A DNA stretch of 64,000 nucleotides. Source: Polytrichum commune (Eukaryota; Streptophyta; Polytrichopsida; Polytrichales; Polytrichaceae). Below are positions 12,354 to 22,722 of the stretch, piece after piece (the first letter of the stretch is position 1; each line of letters begins with the position of its first letter). A program made the position numbers and the translations under genes. The stretch covers positions 31,930,001 to 31,994,000 of the forward strand of contig OX485809.1 in assembly GCA_950295325.1 (NCBI GenBank), given 5' to 3'. The notes beneath the pieces were generated by a model, which saw only the letters and a program-made list of their open reading frames with translations, did no database searches and was not told the origin of the DNA.

Positions 12354-12507
12354 TACTTATACTTTAATCCGTGAGGTTTTCCTGTGCAAGGATATCTCAA
12401 TGGCAATATCGGCAAGGTTACCTGTTGTGTAGGAATGGTCACACTTGAATTTTTTTAAACTGTCTTTTTTGGGCATGTATTAAGAAAAGTTAGCACATTC
12501 ACTTTCT

Positions 12508-12695
12508 TTCTTTCTTTTGAGACAGAAGGCCGACAGGCCAGCGCCAAAGCACAGGAGGCAGTTGACCACCTGGCAAGTTTTCCGTCGAGTAGAGAGGAGA
12601 TTTCATAGCCGGGATTCGAACCGCCAACCTCTTCCTTGAGATTTGGGTATCTCTCCACCATCATCTGGCAGTTTAAGGTCATCTCGGACCCCACC
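12508..12695 (-). mobile_element. tRNA-derived SINE, copy 1
   Basis: On the minus strand there is a pol III A box, TGGTGGAGAGA (12650-12660), followed 38 bases later by a perfect B box, GGTTCGAATCC (12612-12622). The body continues to a short (AAAG)-type 3' tail. Exact 10-bp direct repeats TTCACTTTCT flank it (12498-12507 and 12696-12705). The sister Harbinger copy at about 14620-14665 lacks the insert at the matching site. About 188 bp in total. Confidence 0.8.
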
Positions 12696-13070
12696 TTCAC
12701 TTTCTAGTATACGGTCATTCTTCTTGATCCGCATTCGTTTTACACCTGGTGAGGGGCCCAAAGACTTTGTAAATTGATGTTTGAAGAAATCGGACCATGG
12801 AAGTTGGACCATGAAGTCGGACCATGGAAAAAGGCCATCTTTCATGGTCCGACTTCATGGCCCATGGTGTGAACCAGCCCTAACTAGTTGAAGTTCAAGA
12901 CTTCAAGGAAAGTATCAATCGTTCTAGAGGAATCTATTTAATATACCTCAAACTAATAAAGAAAACCAAAAGATCACAACATGAAACTGGTTGGACTTGG
13001 AAACACTAGGGCTCTTGACCGGTTATGCCCAGAAATATGCCTGGACATTGTATGCAAGTGCACCTCTCTT

Positions 13071-13613
13071 CCATAAATTTAAAAACCTCGTCTTCTATAA
13101 GTTTGTCGTTAAACTTCATTCCAATTGTGTTCCACTATACCAATTCTCGAATGAATTTGTTGTCAAAGTGATATCCAACCTCCATATTGTTTCAAGATGT
13201 TTTCATTGGATGAATGAGAGATACGCTTGTGATAATTATGCCCAAAAATCTCCCTAGACATTGTTGCCATGCCTAGTAGTCCAAGGAAGCGCACTCATCT
13301 CAAATGACCTTGAGCACACCAACTTCAATTCTTAGAAACCAATTCCACTGTCAAATCAACTTCTAAAAAATGTAGCTTCCAAGTTGAATACTATTTCACA
13401 TCTTTTATGTTGGACAAATGAAAGGCACATTCATATATGTTGATTCTCTCTATGTTCACACTTTGTACATTGTTCATCCCAATTGATGTGTGCTACTATT
13501 CAAAGTTACGTGATGCTCTAACTATTTCATGTTAGAACATTACCATATTTACTTGGTAGCACGTTAACAATAAAATGTCATCGCAATGCGACACTGTGTG
13601 TAGTACGTGACAC
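13071..13613. other. Spacer; partial mariner-like terminal motif
   Basis: No gene. At about 13483-13525 a CCCAATTGATGTGTGCTACTATT block resembles the ends of the MITE at 59186-59403, so this is probably a broken copy. The block (13483-13505) is otherwise isolated. Confidence 0.35.
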
Positions 13614-13616
13614 TAA

Positions 13617-14820
13617 GGGGCGGTTTACACTATGTACCATGAAGTTGGACCAGGGCTCTGCAAGGCAGCTGATTGGCTCTTGAAGTTGTCCCGGGACAAC
13701 TTCGGTTTACACTAAGGAAAAAATGGCAGAGGGACCATGGAGGTTGAGGTCCCCAAAATATTTTTTTAAGGCCTAATAAATGCACTTATAAATGCACATG
13801 GTCCAACAGGTTTTGCGGTGAGAGAGGCAAGAGAGGTGGTCTGCCAAAGAAATGCCATTTCAAGAATGCTTTAATGAATCTACCTTTTATGTGCCTTTAT
13901 TATAATACAGCCCATGAGACATACCAGCACTACCTTGCCCTACCCCTTAAACCGGCTTACACGTGTTTCATCAAACAACGCGGGACATCTAGAACTCAAG
14001 AATTCAAGTGCATATATGTTTTTTTGGTCTACCAGCTGCAATGTTTGGAATTTGGGGGCGTGTAATATACCGTTGGAAAGGTCTTGAAAATACCTTTCCA
14101 ACGGTATGTTACACACCCAAAAAATTTAAAAATATAGTTGAAAAAGAAAAAAGAAAAAACATAGTCGTTTAGTGACTGTAGATCAGGGTGGTCAAAAGAA
14201 GCGCAATGGGAAATCTTCTAACATTGATTATCAAAGAATTGAAATTTAGTGTTAATAAGGTTGGGTGGTAACAACATTAAAAATAATCAAACACTAAATA
14301 TCCTATTTAGTGTAGTGACAACACAAGGTACATGTCACATGTAAATTACATTGAACATGTACAAATTGAATCGCTCATTTTTTTTTGTGAAAATTGTTGT
14401 GAGAAGATTTGCAAGCCACATCCTCGACACATTTAACAAGAAGTGAAGACAGTTGAAGCCCAAGAGATGACAAGAGAATGATCAAACTTTAAGGCGAAAA
14501 GAAGAAAAAACTAAGTGACAAGATAAGTGAAGGCATGTGTAGGCAAGTGAAGGCAAATTGAAGTCAACAAAATGGTCAAACTTCATTTTTTCCCAAAACT
14601 GCCCTTTTTGGGCTTATATTAAAAAAATCAGCACATCCACTTCTTGCCGCATGGTCATTCCTCTTGGTCCACATTCAGTTTACACCTAGTGAGGGGCCCA
14701 ACGGCTTTGTAAATTTATTTTTTAAGGAACTCGGACCATGAAATGTAGACCATGAACTCGTACCGCTGAATAAGGCATCTTCCGTGGGACGAGTTCATGG
14801 TCTATGATGTAAACCGCCCC
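13617..14820. mobile_element. PIF/Harbinger-type element, copy 2
   Basis: The left end GGGGCGGTTTACACTATG and the inverted right end GGGGCGGTTTACATCATAG are flanked by TAA (13614-13616, 14821-14823). Internal blocks match copy 1 (for example TTTTGCGGTGAGAGAGGCAA and AGTGAGGGGCCCAA). It lacks the SINE present in copy 1. It seems to include other inserts: a hairpin at 14060-14114 and the right end of a TA-flanked MITE near 14300-14319. No transposase is readable. Confidence 0.8.
14060..14114. repeat. Hairpin with 23-bp arms
   Basis: GTGTAATATACCGTTGGAAA... and its inverted copy (14092-14114) differ at one base in 23, with a 9-base loop. The near-perfect arms point to selection, recent origin or gene conversion. 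It lies inside Harbinger copy 2 with no matching hairpin seen in copy 1. Confidence 0.7.
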
Positions 14821-14823
14821 TAA

Positions 14824-15969
14824 GGGCCGCTTCACACACAAGCCAAGAGCCCTGACCATGAAATTGTGAGAGCCCAAAATAAAGTGAGCAAAGGCCGTCC
14901 CAAGACACCTCCAAAATCATGAAGTGTGGTCACGAATCCTCAAGTGTAGTGTGAAGTCATATATGACTGGGCCCTCAACCAAATGCTATTTCAATGAATT
15001 TCTATGCATGCGGGTCCTCAAACATGATAAAATACAATAAATCAACGGTAGTGAGCATTCAGAGTGGCATGGTCTCCCGGTTTTATTTTAGGCCTACCTC
15101 CAAGAGATGGTTTTTGAAAATAGCCCAAGTGACCATGAAACATGACCCATTCAATGCCATGTAGACTTTAGATCTATCTTGCATTCACATACTCCATCGG
15201 TCCCTCAAGCGTAGTGTGAAGCAAACTTGGACCGGCTCCACCTTTTCCACCAATGAGAGTGCTTGAAGTGTAATGGACCAAATGACCATGAAACATGATC
15301 CATTTGATGCCATTAGGAATCCATGTAGACTTTACATCTATCTTGCATTCACATACTCCGTCGGTCCCTCAAGCATAGTGTGAAGCGAACTTGGACCATC
15401 TCCACCTTTTCCACCAATGAGAGTGCTTGAAGTGTAATGGTCTAAGTGACCATGAAACATAATCCATTCGATGCCATGTAGGAATGCATGTAGACTTTAC
15501 ATCTATCTTGCATTCACATACTCCGTCGGTCCCTCAAGCGTAGTGTGAAGCGAACTTGGACCGGCTCCACCTTTTCCACCAATGAGAGTGCTTGAAGTGT
15601 AATGGTCTAAGTGACCATGAAACATAATCCATTCGATGCCATGTAGGAATCCATGTAGACTTTACATCTATCTTGCATTCACATACTCCGTCGGTCCCTC
15701 AAGCGTAGTGTGAATCGAACTTGGACCAACTCCACCTTTTCCACCAATGAGAGTGCTTGAAATGTAATGGTCTAAGTGACCATGAAACATAATCCATTCG
15801 ATGCCATGTAGGAATGCATGTAGGCATTACATCTATCTTGCATTCACATACTCCGTCGGTCCCTCAAGCGTAGTGTGAAGCGAACTTGGACCGGCTCCAC
15901 CTTTTCCACCAATGAGAGTGCTTGAAGTGCAATGGTCACGGGCTCTCAGTCTCGTGTGTGAAGTGACCC
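14824..15969. mobile_element. PIF/Harbinger MITE with expanded core
   Basis: The ends GGGCCGCTTCACACACAAGCC and, inverted, GGGTCACTTCACACACGAGA are flanked by TAA (14821-14823 and 15970-15972). The left TAA is shared with the element ending at 14820, so the two abut. A 512-bp sister is at 24787-25298. The difference in length is explained by five tandem units of about 165 bp here against one in the sister. Confidence 0.85.
15128..15932 (+). repeat. Tandem array, about five units of 165 bp
   Basis: An anchor, ACTCC(A/G)TCGGTCCCTCAAG, recurs at about 15191, 15355, 15520, 15685 and 15850, giving periods of 164, 165, 165 and 165 bases. Units are highly alike. The array lies wholly inside the Harbinger MITE at 14824-15969. 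Confidence 0.85.
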
Positions 15970-16799
15970 TAAATACCATAACCGGTGCAACACACACAAA
16001 CAACAGACAGGAAAAGATTGTCGTAGTTTGGGGACAGGAAGTTTATTTTTAAGCTAGTTGATGACATTGTAGAATTTAGGTGAGGGAGGTAGTGTTTTTT
16101 ATTAGTAGTACCCATCATTCTAAATTGGAAGAATCTTGAATATAGCTCAAGTGGCCAACTTAATATAAGGTGATGTCCAGACTCCAAACACTCCTTTTGG
16201 TGCTTTGATTTGCTGGCTACCTGTGGTTGTGCCGGGTCTCCTGTGCAACCCAGCCGCCGCTTCACAGGGTCACCCGGCCCTCCCTGCCCCCCCACAGCCC
16301 CTCCTTCCACAATTCAAGCCATGGCCACACACCCACCTCACATTCCGTTCAATTCCCCACCGCCACAATAAACGTATATTGTTACTATTGTCTTTAGTGT
16401 CACATGGTACTTTATGTCGCTACGGTAACTTTTCTAAGAGCCCGATCACACGTTCTAAGTTAGAGTATACAAACTTATTTCTGATAACCTAAGCAATTAT
16501 GCATAAGTAAGTGTAGTACATGTGTGATATTGGGGTGATTTTTCACAAGGCTGGAAATTGATAGCATAATAGAAGAATCAAATTTTATTTTCAAGTTTTG
16601 AAATTACCGTAAATTTTGAAAGGCGAGATTCTCTCCCAACCCGTATTCACGGCATGTGTTGACTTATTTCCAAGAATTGGGACACAAAAACTTGAGTACA
16701 ATTAGTGCCTTTTTTAGGGAACCCACACCTGTGCCCTTTTAGCTTACTTTTGCCATCACGCCGAATCTGAAGGCTACATGTGTGATTTCTTTGTGGATT

Positions 16800-17095
16800 T
16801 TTTTCCATCACGTTAGAAAATGATGGCTACATGTCGGATTGAAAATCGGACCTCATGATGTAGTTATGTTTATCGGAAGTGCGTGTTTGATGATTTCTTA
16901 ACTAGATACATAGGTCCTCCCAATCGTGTTCATTATTGAGTGTAGAGCAGTTATTGATATTGAAAGATGCATTCCAATCACTTGTCAACATGTGTCTTTA
17001 TGATGTTTGCTCTTTGATCCTCACCAACCCGCATACAATCAAATTATAGGGATCCAATCAAAAAAATGAGCCACTTAAGACCCGTCTACCTTACA
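16800..17095 (+). repeat. Dispersed repeat family R1, copy
   Basis: A block with the order: a GATTGAAAATCGGACCTC-like stretch, CATAGGTCCTCC, GTGTAGAGCAGTTATT, TGTTTGCTCTTTGATCCTCACC, then AAGACCCGTCTACCTTA. The same order recurs at 23965-24345 and 38140-38525, partly at 34590-34800, and on the minus strand at about 48010-48115. No coding content and no terminal repeats seen; class unknown. Confidence 0.6.
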
Positions 17096-17140
17096 CCATT
17101 TGCTAACACAAAGGGGTGCAGAATCAAGTAACCTTATTTT

Positions 17141-17291
17141 TGGAACACAGGAGGCACGTGGCCACCTGGCTAGTTTTTCCCGTCAAGTAGAGAGAAGATT
17201 TCACAACCAGTAATCGAACCGCCAAGCACTCCTTTTGGTTATGGGTACCTCTCCACTATCATTGTGTAGTTTAGGGTCATCGCAGACCTAG
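17141..17291 (-). mobile_element. tRNA-derived SINE, copy 2
   Basis: Minus-strand A box TAGTGGAGAGG (17248-17258) and B box GGTTCGATTAC (17210-17220; the last two positions decayed). The body aligns with the SINE at 12508-12695 over about 130 bp. Imperfect 13-bp direct repeats GTAAC(C/A)TTATTTT flank it (17128-17140 and 17292-17304). The shorter 3' part ends at CCTCCTGTGTTCC. Confidence 0.75.
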
Positions 17292-17972
17292 GTAACATTA
17301 TTTTAGAGGGGAGTAGTCTCATTATATTTCCCACATGTTCACTTTATGTGAGCTTCATAAATAATTGGTTTTGGGTCCAAAGATCAAAACTAATATCTTA
17401 CAAATACACAAGGCTTTACATAGAAATAATTGAAGCTAAGATTTTATTTGGTCAAATATTATGAGGTATTGATAGTTGACTCTCTTATAGAGGAGCTGAA
17501 AGTTGGACCACAATATACCCAAGCTATTATCCTAGAGGAGGGCTTTCCACGCCCTACCAACAGTACAACACACATGTCCAACGCGTGGGTTAAACTTGAC
17601 ACTGTCATGTTGCAAGGCTTTGTATGGAGAACCAATGAACATGCTCTAATGACACTTTTTGCGAATCGTTTTACATATACAGTCATGGGTGATTGAAATT
17701 TGGATGAAATGCATGGCTACAATTGAAACAAGATTTGGTTTGTTTTGCATGCTAACATTTTTGGAATGGAGTATTGTCATGGATGATTGAGATTTACATG
17801 AAGAATCACTTGGTAACTGACAGCAATTGCAACTTTGTAAATTTGTAATGTCCCAAAGGAATGAGAAATAATGTTATGTCTACATTTAGTGTTGGTGACG
17901 CTATACAGGCGGTTTACAATTAGTATTCAGCAAGCAAATAGAGTTGATGACAATAAATACAATATTTATAGT

Positions 17973-19089
17973 ATTAGCCAAGTTATAATGCATTCAATTA
18001 TGTTATAACATTTTTAAACATATATCCATAATTAGCATCAAAGGTCTCGGATTACTCTATAGGGACATGATTTAGATGAATTAACCACAAATATTTGAAC
18101 ATGTAGTCGATTATCTTTGTTTTCTATTTGGTGTATGTTCTTACATGTCTTTTGGGTGTCCTTTCTTACATCCACACCTAAGCACGCATCACCAAAATAT
18201 AGGTATCCGTTTAGGATAAGTAAATGAATTGAGGCATGCTTACCTCACACTATGCTATTGTCACTTTAGTCATTTGAGCACAATTGTTATTATTATAAGA
18301 CCATCTCAAGTTTTTGCAAGGTGCTATTGGTGATAAAAAGGAGGACTTCATCACATCAATCGAACACCATGTGGATCAACATGAATTTTCAAAGAGTTGA
18401 TTAAGTAAATTGAATATATTAAGATCTCAAGTTCGAGACGTGCTATTCATTTCACACATGAAACTATAGGAATTTCTTTGAATTACGGTCATGATTTGAC
18501 ACCCTCATAACCTCATATATCACTACAAGCATATGAGCCATGAGTAATCGACCCACGTCATTAAAAGTTGTTTTATGTCATTGAAAAATCTGCAAATTTA
18601 CTCTAGTGGTAGATTTACATAGTTCTTCCAGTAATGCAAAACGATTGCCAAGGACTCATCCGTTGCTAGTGTACGTCTTGAAATTGTATTGCAACAATTT
18701 TTGGAGGGAACTCGACTGTAAGATTCAAGTTTTCTAACACCCACTGAGGAGGTAATAGCATGTCCCCTAGGTTGGTTGCTGATTCATCTTAATTTAAGCC
18801 CACTAGACTAATTGAGGGTCCCTAAACCTAACTTAAGAGTAAATTTAACTTTAAACAAGAATGTTTAGGCTCCACAACAATACTGATCGTTTTCACCTTC
18901 CCCTTCCTCAATTTGTCCTCTCCCTCGGTAGGTGGATTATGTTTCCTAACACCTTCCTACTACCTACCATCAGGGGGGAAGGTGTTGTGAACATTCACCC
19001 CAACTTGGACGTGTGAAACTCCAAATTCATGGAAATCTTGTACAAAGCAACTGCAGGTCTGCAAGTGGCTCGATGTATAGGTAGACCTA
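17973..19089. other. Spacer with a small hairpin
   Basis: No gene. AACACCTTCC and GGAAGGTGTT near 18950-18990 can pair. A weak R1-like fragment occurs near 18150-18245. Confidence 0.3.
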
Positions 19090-20260
19090 GTTCTAGGAAA
19101 TTGGAATCAATGAAATGGGGAGAACCGGCCTCTACTTATTGATGAACCGGTTGAGTTTGAGAAATAACCGGGTGAAGTTCAAAACCTCAGGAACATTATT
19201 GGTCATTTCAGAGGAATCTATGGAGAATACACCCCCAACTACGTGAAGCAAACAACCTATGATTGGGGAGAACCGGCAATTAGGTACAGATGAACCAGTT
19301 GAGTTTGAGAAATAACTGGTTGAAATTCGAAACTGCAGGAAAATTACCGATCATTTTAGAGGAATTTATAGAAAAATATACCCCGATTTAATAAAGGAAA
19401 ACCGAAGGATGTCAACATGTAACCAGCTGGACTTGCAAACACTAGGATATCAACCGATTTTGCCCAAAAATCTCCCCGATCACTGCAAACAAGCGAACGA
19501 CTATGTTCGGGGAAAACCGACGGCTAGTTCATTATCAACCGATGGATTTCTCCTCATGGCCGGTCCAAATTTCCAACCATCGGATGGCAATCCGACTGTA
19601 ATTTCAATCCTCCGGCAATTAGCCGATGGACCAGAAAATGTCCCGGAAATGTAGCCGATTCTTCTTGTGAGTTACTGGATTTCAGCCGGAAGCATCCAGA
19701 GCGTTATTTGTCTGGGGCATCTGATGATGCACTTGAGGAAGTACCCTAAACCTTAAACTTTTTGAATTATGCAACCTTTCCATGACCAAATCCAATTGCT
19801 TCTATGAAGAATTGGGGGACCCTTGGCCTTCAAGCGGTGAAGGCATTGCTAGGTTCAATTCCTGCCAAGGATATGAACTCTTCAAATTCAAAGTTTTGAA
19901 CATGCCTTTCTTTTCACTTATTCAAGATTTTGTACTAAGAAATGATTTCTAATAACTTTCCATACATTTTTTAAACAATTAGTGCCGATATGAATTCCAT
20001 TTAATTGGATATTGGCCAATGAAAATATGAAAATATAGGCAATTGGGCGATTGATTTTACAAAAGACCGGCTGTTGCCGATGTAAATTGGGAAAAATCCG
20101 ACCCTTCGTAGCAACTACCGGCAATTAGCCACTAAGGCTTCAAAAACTTCCCGAACTCTGGCGAACGATCACAACAAGTGACCGGCTGGCTGGACTTGGG
20201 AAAGCATACGATGTTGACCGACTTTTGGCCCGAAATCTCCCCGTACACTCAGGTGAACGG
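19090..20260 (+). repeat. Cluster of CCGGT/CCGAT-rich dispersed repeats
   Basis: Two tandem partial copies (about 19110-19210 and 19265-19490) share the block GGGGAGAACCGG...GAGAAATAAC, with related sequence at about 20040-20250. The motifs ACCGGC, CCGATGG and GGCAATTAGCC recur many times from 19500 to 20170. This is the intact form of the repeat split by the Harbinger element at 10705. Small reading frames here have no recognisable domain. Confidence 0.5.
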
Positions 20261-21370
20261 AATGAAGGGAATGACTGTAGAAACTTATTAAAGAAGCTTT
20301 GGAGGTGTGGAACATGAGGAGTCGAGGACCCGGCCTTGAGGAATCTCTTCTCATTCCATCCTACTTGCTGGGAAAGGGGACCCCAATATAGCAGATTCTC
20401 CATGTTTCACACCCTCCCATGGCCTTGGGCTTCAATTTCTCTCATCGAATCTCGCGCCACCCATCCTCCGGGGCATCTCGATCCGGACCTCCTTTGAGTT
20501 CAGATTGGGCTGGCACTTTGAGTTCCATTCGCGATGGGTCTTGAATGGTGACCGTTTTCCGACTAGCCCACGTTGACTACGATTCGAAGCATGCTATTGG
20601 TGCAAGATGGTGATTAGCACATCCAAATCGAGGCCATCGCCACTTTTCCCATTGTTTTCGGGGTTTGTGTGAAGAGCTTATTCGTTATCGAAGTGAAGAT
20701 TTTCGTGCTCATCAAATGGTTATATAGGGTTCTCACGTTGCAAGGGTTATTACGTTGCGAGCATGAGTGTGAACTCTTTTGTATCCATTCTTGAAGGGAC
20801 ACTGACCCACGTACCGCTCAAATATAGGTTTCGTATTAAGGAGATTGTAACATTGTAAGGGGTTTGTATAGCTTACTGACTGCGAGTCCTAGAGGATATG
20901 ATGAATTTGTAGAGAGAACGTGAAAGGTAGATGTGCCTAATTCGGTGACCGATTCGAATCACACATCTATATTTGAGTCATATGTGGTTGGATGTGGCTC
21001 CAAGGACGGATGTCAAAAAGACATACGTTAAGAAGGGATTGGACTATGTGCTCAAAATTTGATAACCATCCTAATGAATAGTCAACATACTTGTGGGGAC
21101 CTATTTGACCATGTAATGAGCATGAGAATCTTCATTTTGATGATGAATAAGATATTCATAAGAGCTCCAAATATTTTGAGGAAAATGGCAACAACCTCGA
21201 TTTGGATTTGCGAACCATCTTGTACCGATCATGTGTTTCATATCCTAGGAGAAGTGAGCTAGTGGGGGAAAAAAAACAACCATTTAAGACCCATCTACCT
21301 CACAACATTAAAAATAAATCTTCCAGTCTAAAATGAAAGAAAACCAATGTCATCATTACATGCAACGATA
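20261..21370. other. Spacer, two related diverged segments
   Basis: About 20590-20830 and 21030-21260 share words such as AAGATTTTCGTG/GAGAATCTTCAT and GTTATATAGGG, but no clear unit could be drawn. No gene supported. Confidence 0.3.
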
Positions 21371-21707
21371 CACTAGTAAATATTGCATTTAGTGTCACAT
21401 GGTATTTTATGGCGACTTTCCTAATGACACTTTTCATGAACTAGTTTACACATACTCTCGTGGATGATTGAAATTTGGATGAAATCCACGCCAATTATTG
21501 AAACAAAGTTTGGTATCTTTGCAGCCTAACACTCCTCTAATGAACATTGTCATGGATGATTGATGTTTCAATTCAAAATCACTTCATAAGTGACAATAAT
21601 TGCAACATTTTACATCTAGAATGCCCAAAATTTTAGTTACAAGGAATGGCAACTGATGTTAGGTTAACATTCAATGTTGGTGACACTACATGGGCGGTTT
21701 ACATTTA

Positions 21708-22234
21708 GGGCGGGTTTAGACTTGGAGTCAGGGCTCAAAAATGGGCTGGGGTGCAAGAAATCCACTCCTCTCATTGGTAGAGAGGTTGGGACTCGCCTCT
21801 TCAAGTTTACACCATGAGTTGGGGCCAATTAACAAATAAATTATTTTATTCATCATGACAACGGCCTCAAGCCTTGGAAAAGAGAGCTCCCAACCTTGTG
21901 GACTCTTTCCCTCTAGTTGAGGCCATTGTCATAGCTTTTATTTGCTTGTAATAGTTTATTCTTTGAGCATTGAATAGGAGGGAAGAAATTCTAAATTTAT
22001 TATACTTTAATCATTATCCATAGAATAGTTCATGAGTACGTTGGTATGTGAATAAGCCTCTCATAATTGCAGCCTCCAAATGGCCCCAACCCCACCTAAA
22101 TAGGTTTACACATGAAAGCAATGAATGGAGTTAGGTTTCTTTCTTATTAATGACCTTGGGGGCCCATTTGCATGCCACATGGGACATATCGGCCTTCATT
22201 CCCAATGGCCTTGGCCCCAAGTCTAAACAAGCCC
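21708..22234. mobile_element. PIF/Harbinger (Tourist-like) MITE, 527 bp
   Basis: The left end GGGCGGGTTTAGACTTGGAG and the inverted right end GGGCTTGTTTAGACTTGGGG are flanked by TTA (21705-21707 and 22235-22237). Non-coding. It is inserted inside the TA-flanked MITE. Confidence 0.85.
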
Positions 22235-22237
22235 TTA

Positions 22238-22664
22238 GGGCGTCCCCAGCAGCCTCGCCATAGGGCATGCCAATGCCAAAAATGGGGCATCCCGGGTTCT
22301 TAGGTGGCGGTACCGGCATAAATTGATCCCCACCAATGTCCGGTCCGGCATAATTTAGAAGCGGCCCGGGTATAGTAAAGGCCTTCCAACGCCATAAATG
22401 GTTCATATGGCGGCCCTCCTCCGGCCCGCCAAGAGATTACTTTAATATCAGATACTCCGATATCCTACTTTATCCCATGTCAGATAATAGGTGTCGTTGT
22501 CTTATTGATTGCTTCCTAATTATACCGGGGGTATGCCTAGGCTTTGGTGGGCTCTGACTCAAGATGAGCGGCCCCGCCCAAGATGGAGGGCTCCCCAAAC
22601 ACCCTAAACACCATATAATATATTATTTTTGGCGGGTTGCTTACTATCTCTCCTGGGGATGCCC
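22238..22664. mobile_element. Second PIF/Harbinger MITE, 427 bp, abutting the first
   Basis: The left end GGGCGTCCCCAGCAG and the inverted right end GGGCATCCCCAGGAG are flanked by TTA (22235-22237 and 22665-22667). The left TTA is also the right target copy of the neighbouring MITE. The TIR differs from that of the first element, so these are two families. Confidence 0.85.
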
Positions 22665-22722
22665 TTAGTATTGAGCAAGACAAATAGAAATGGTGACACT
22701 AAATACAATAGAGCTAAATGTA

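Larger units (their letters stand above)
10705..12880. mobile_element. PIF/Harbinger-type non-autonomous element, copy 1
   Basis: The ends GGGGTTGTTTATACCATGG (left) and, on the opposite strand, GGGCTGGTTCACACCATGG are inverted repeats flanked by TAA (10702-10704, 12881-12883). A three-base TAA/TTA duplication with G-rich ends is the PIF/Harbinger signature. A sister copy is at 13617-14820. This copy carries two later insertions, a Tigger MITE (11852-12353) and a SINE (12508-12695). No Harbinger transposase is readable within it. Confidence 0.8.
10630..13070 (+). repeat. Dispersed repeat copy split by a Harbinger insertion
   Basis: 10630-10704 and 12884-13070 together match the uninterrupted copies near 19100-19490 (a block of the type GGGGAGAACCGG...GATGAACC, then GAGAAATAACTGGTTGAA, then GGACTTGGAAACACTAGG). 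Other fragments occur at about 20180-20250 and 34040-34105. The function and class are unknown; a non-coding LTR or a non-autonomous retroelement is possible. The split sits exactly at a TAA. Confidence 0.55.
16370..17972. mobile_element. Degenerate TA-type MITE copy with later inserts
   Basis: Left block CTTTAGTGTCACATGGTAC (16389) and right blocks near 17880-17972 (ACATTTAGTGTTGGTGACG, then AATAAATACAATATTTATAG) match the ends and inner parts of the family at 5774-6509 and 37674-38130. The extra length includes a dispersed repeat (16800-17095) and a SINE (17141-17291). Exact boundaries are uncertain. Confidence 0.4.
21371..22720. mobile_element. TA-flanked MITE carrying two Harbinger insertions
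   Basis: The left end CACTAGTAAATATTGCATTT (TA at 21369-21370) and the right end ...CAATAGAGCTAAATG (TA at 22721-22722) belong to the family of 5774-6509 and 37674-38130. Taking out the two nested elements at 21708-22234 and 22238-22664 leaves a unit close to the 457-bp form. The right TIR is more worn than the left. Confidence 0.65.

Noticed and set aside
12612-12660. Possible functional tRNA gene on the minus strand
   Set aside because: A and B boxes are present but no cloverleaf closes, and the unit has a tail and target duplications; it is a SINE.
15128-15932. Regular repeats considered as a CRISPR array
   Set aside because: Units of 165 bp are contiguous with no spacers, inside a eukaryotic MITE.
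16205-16492. Pro/Leu-rich frame near 16200-16490
   Set aside because: No domain; runs through the worn end of a MITE; chance frame in C-rich DNA.
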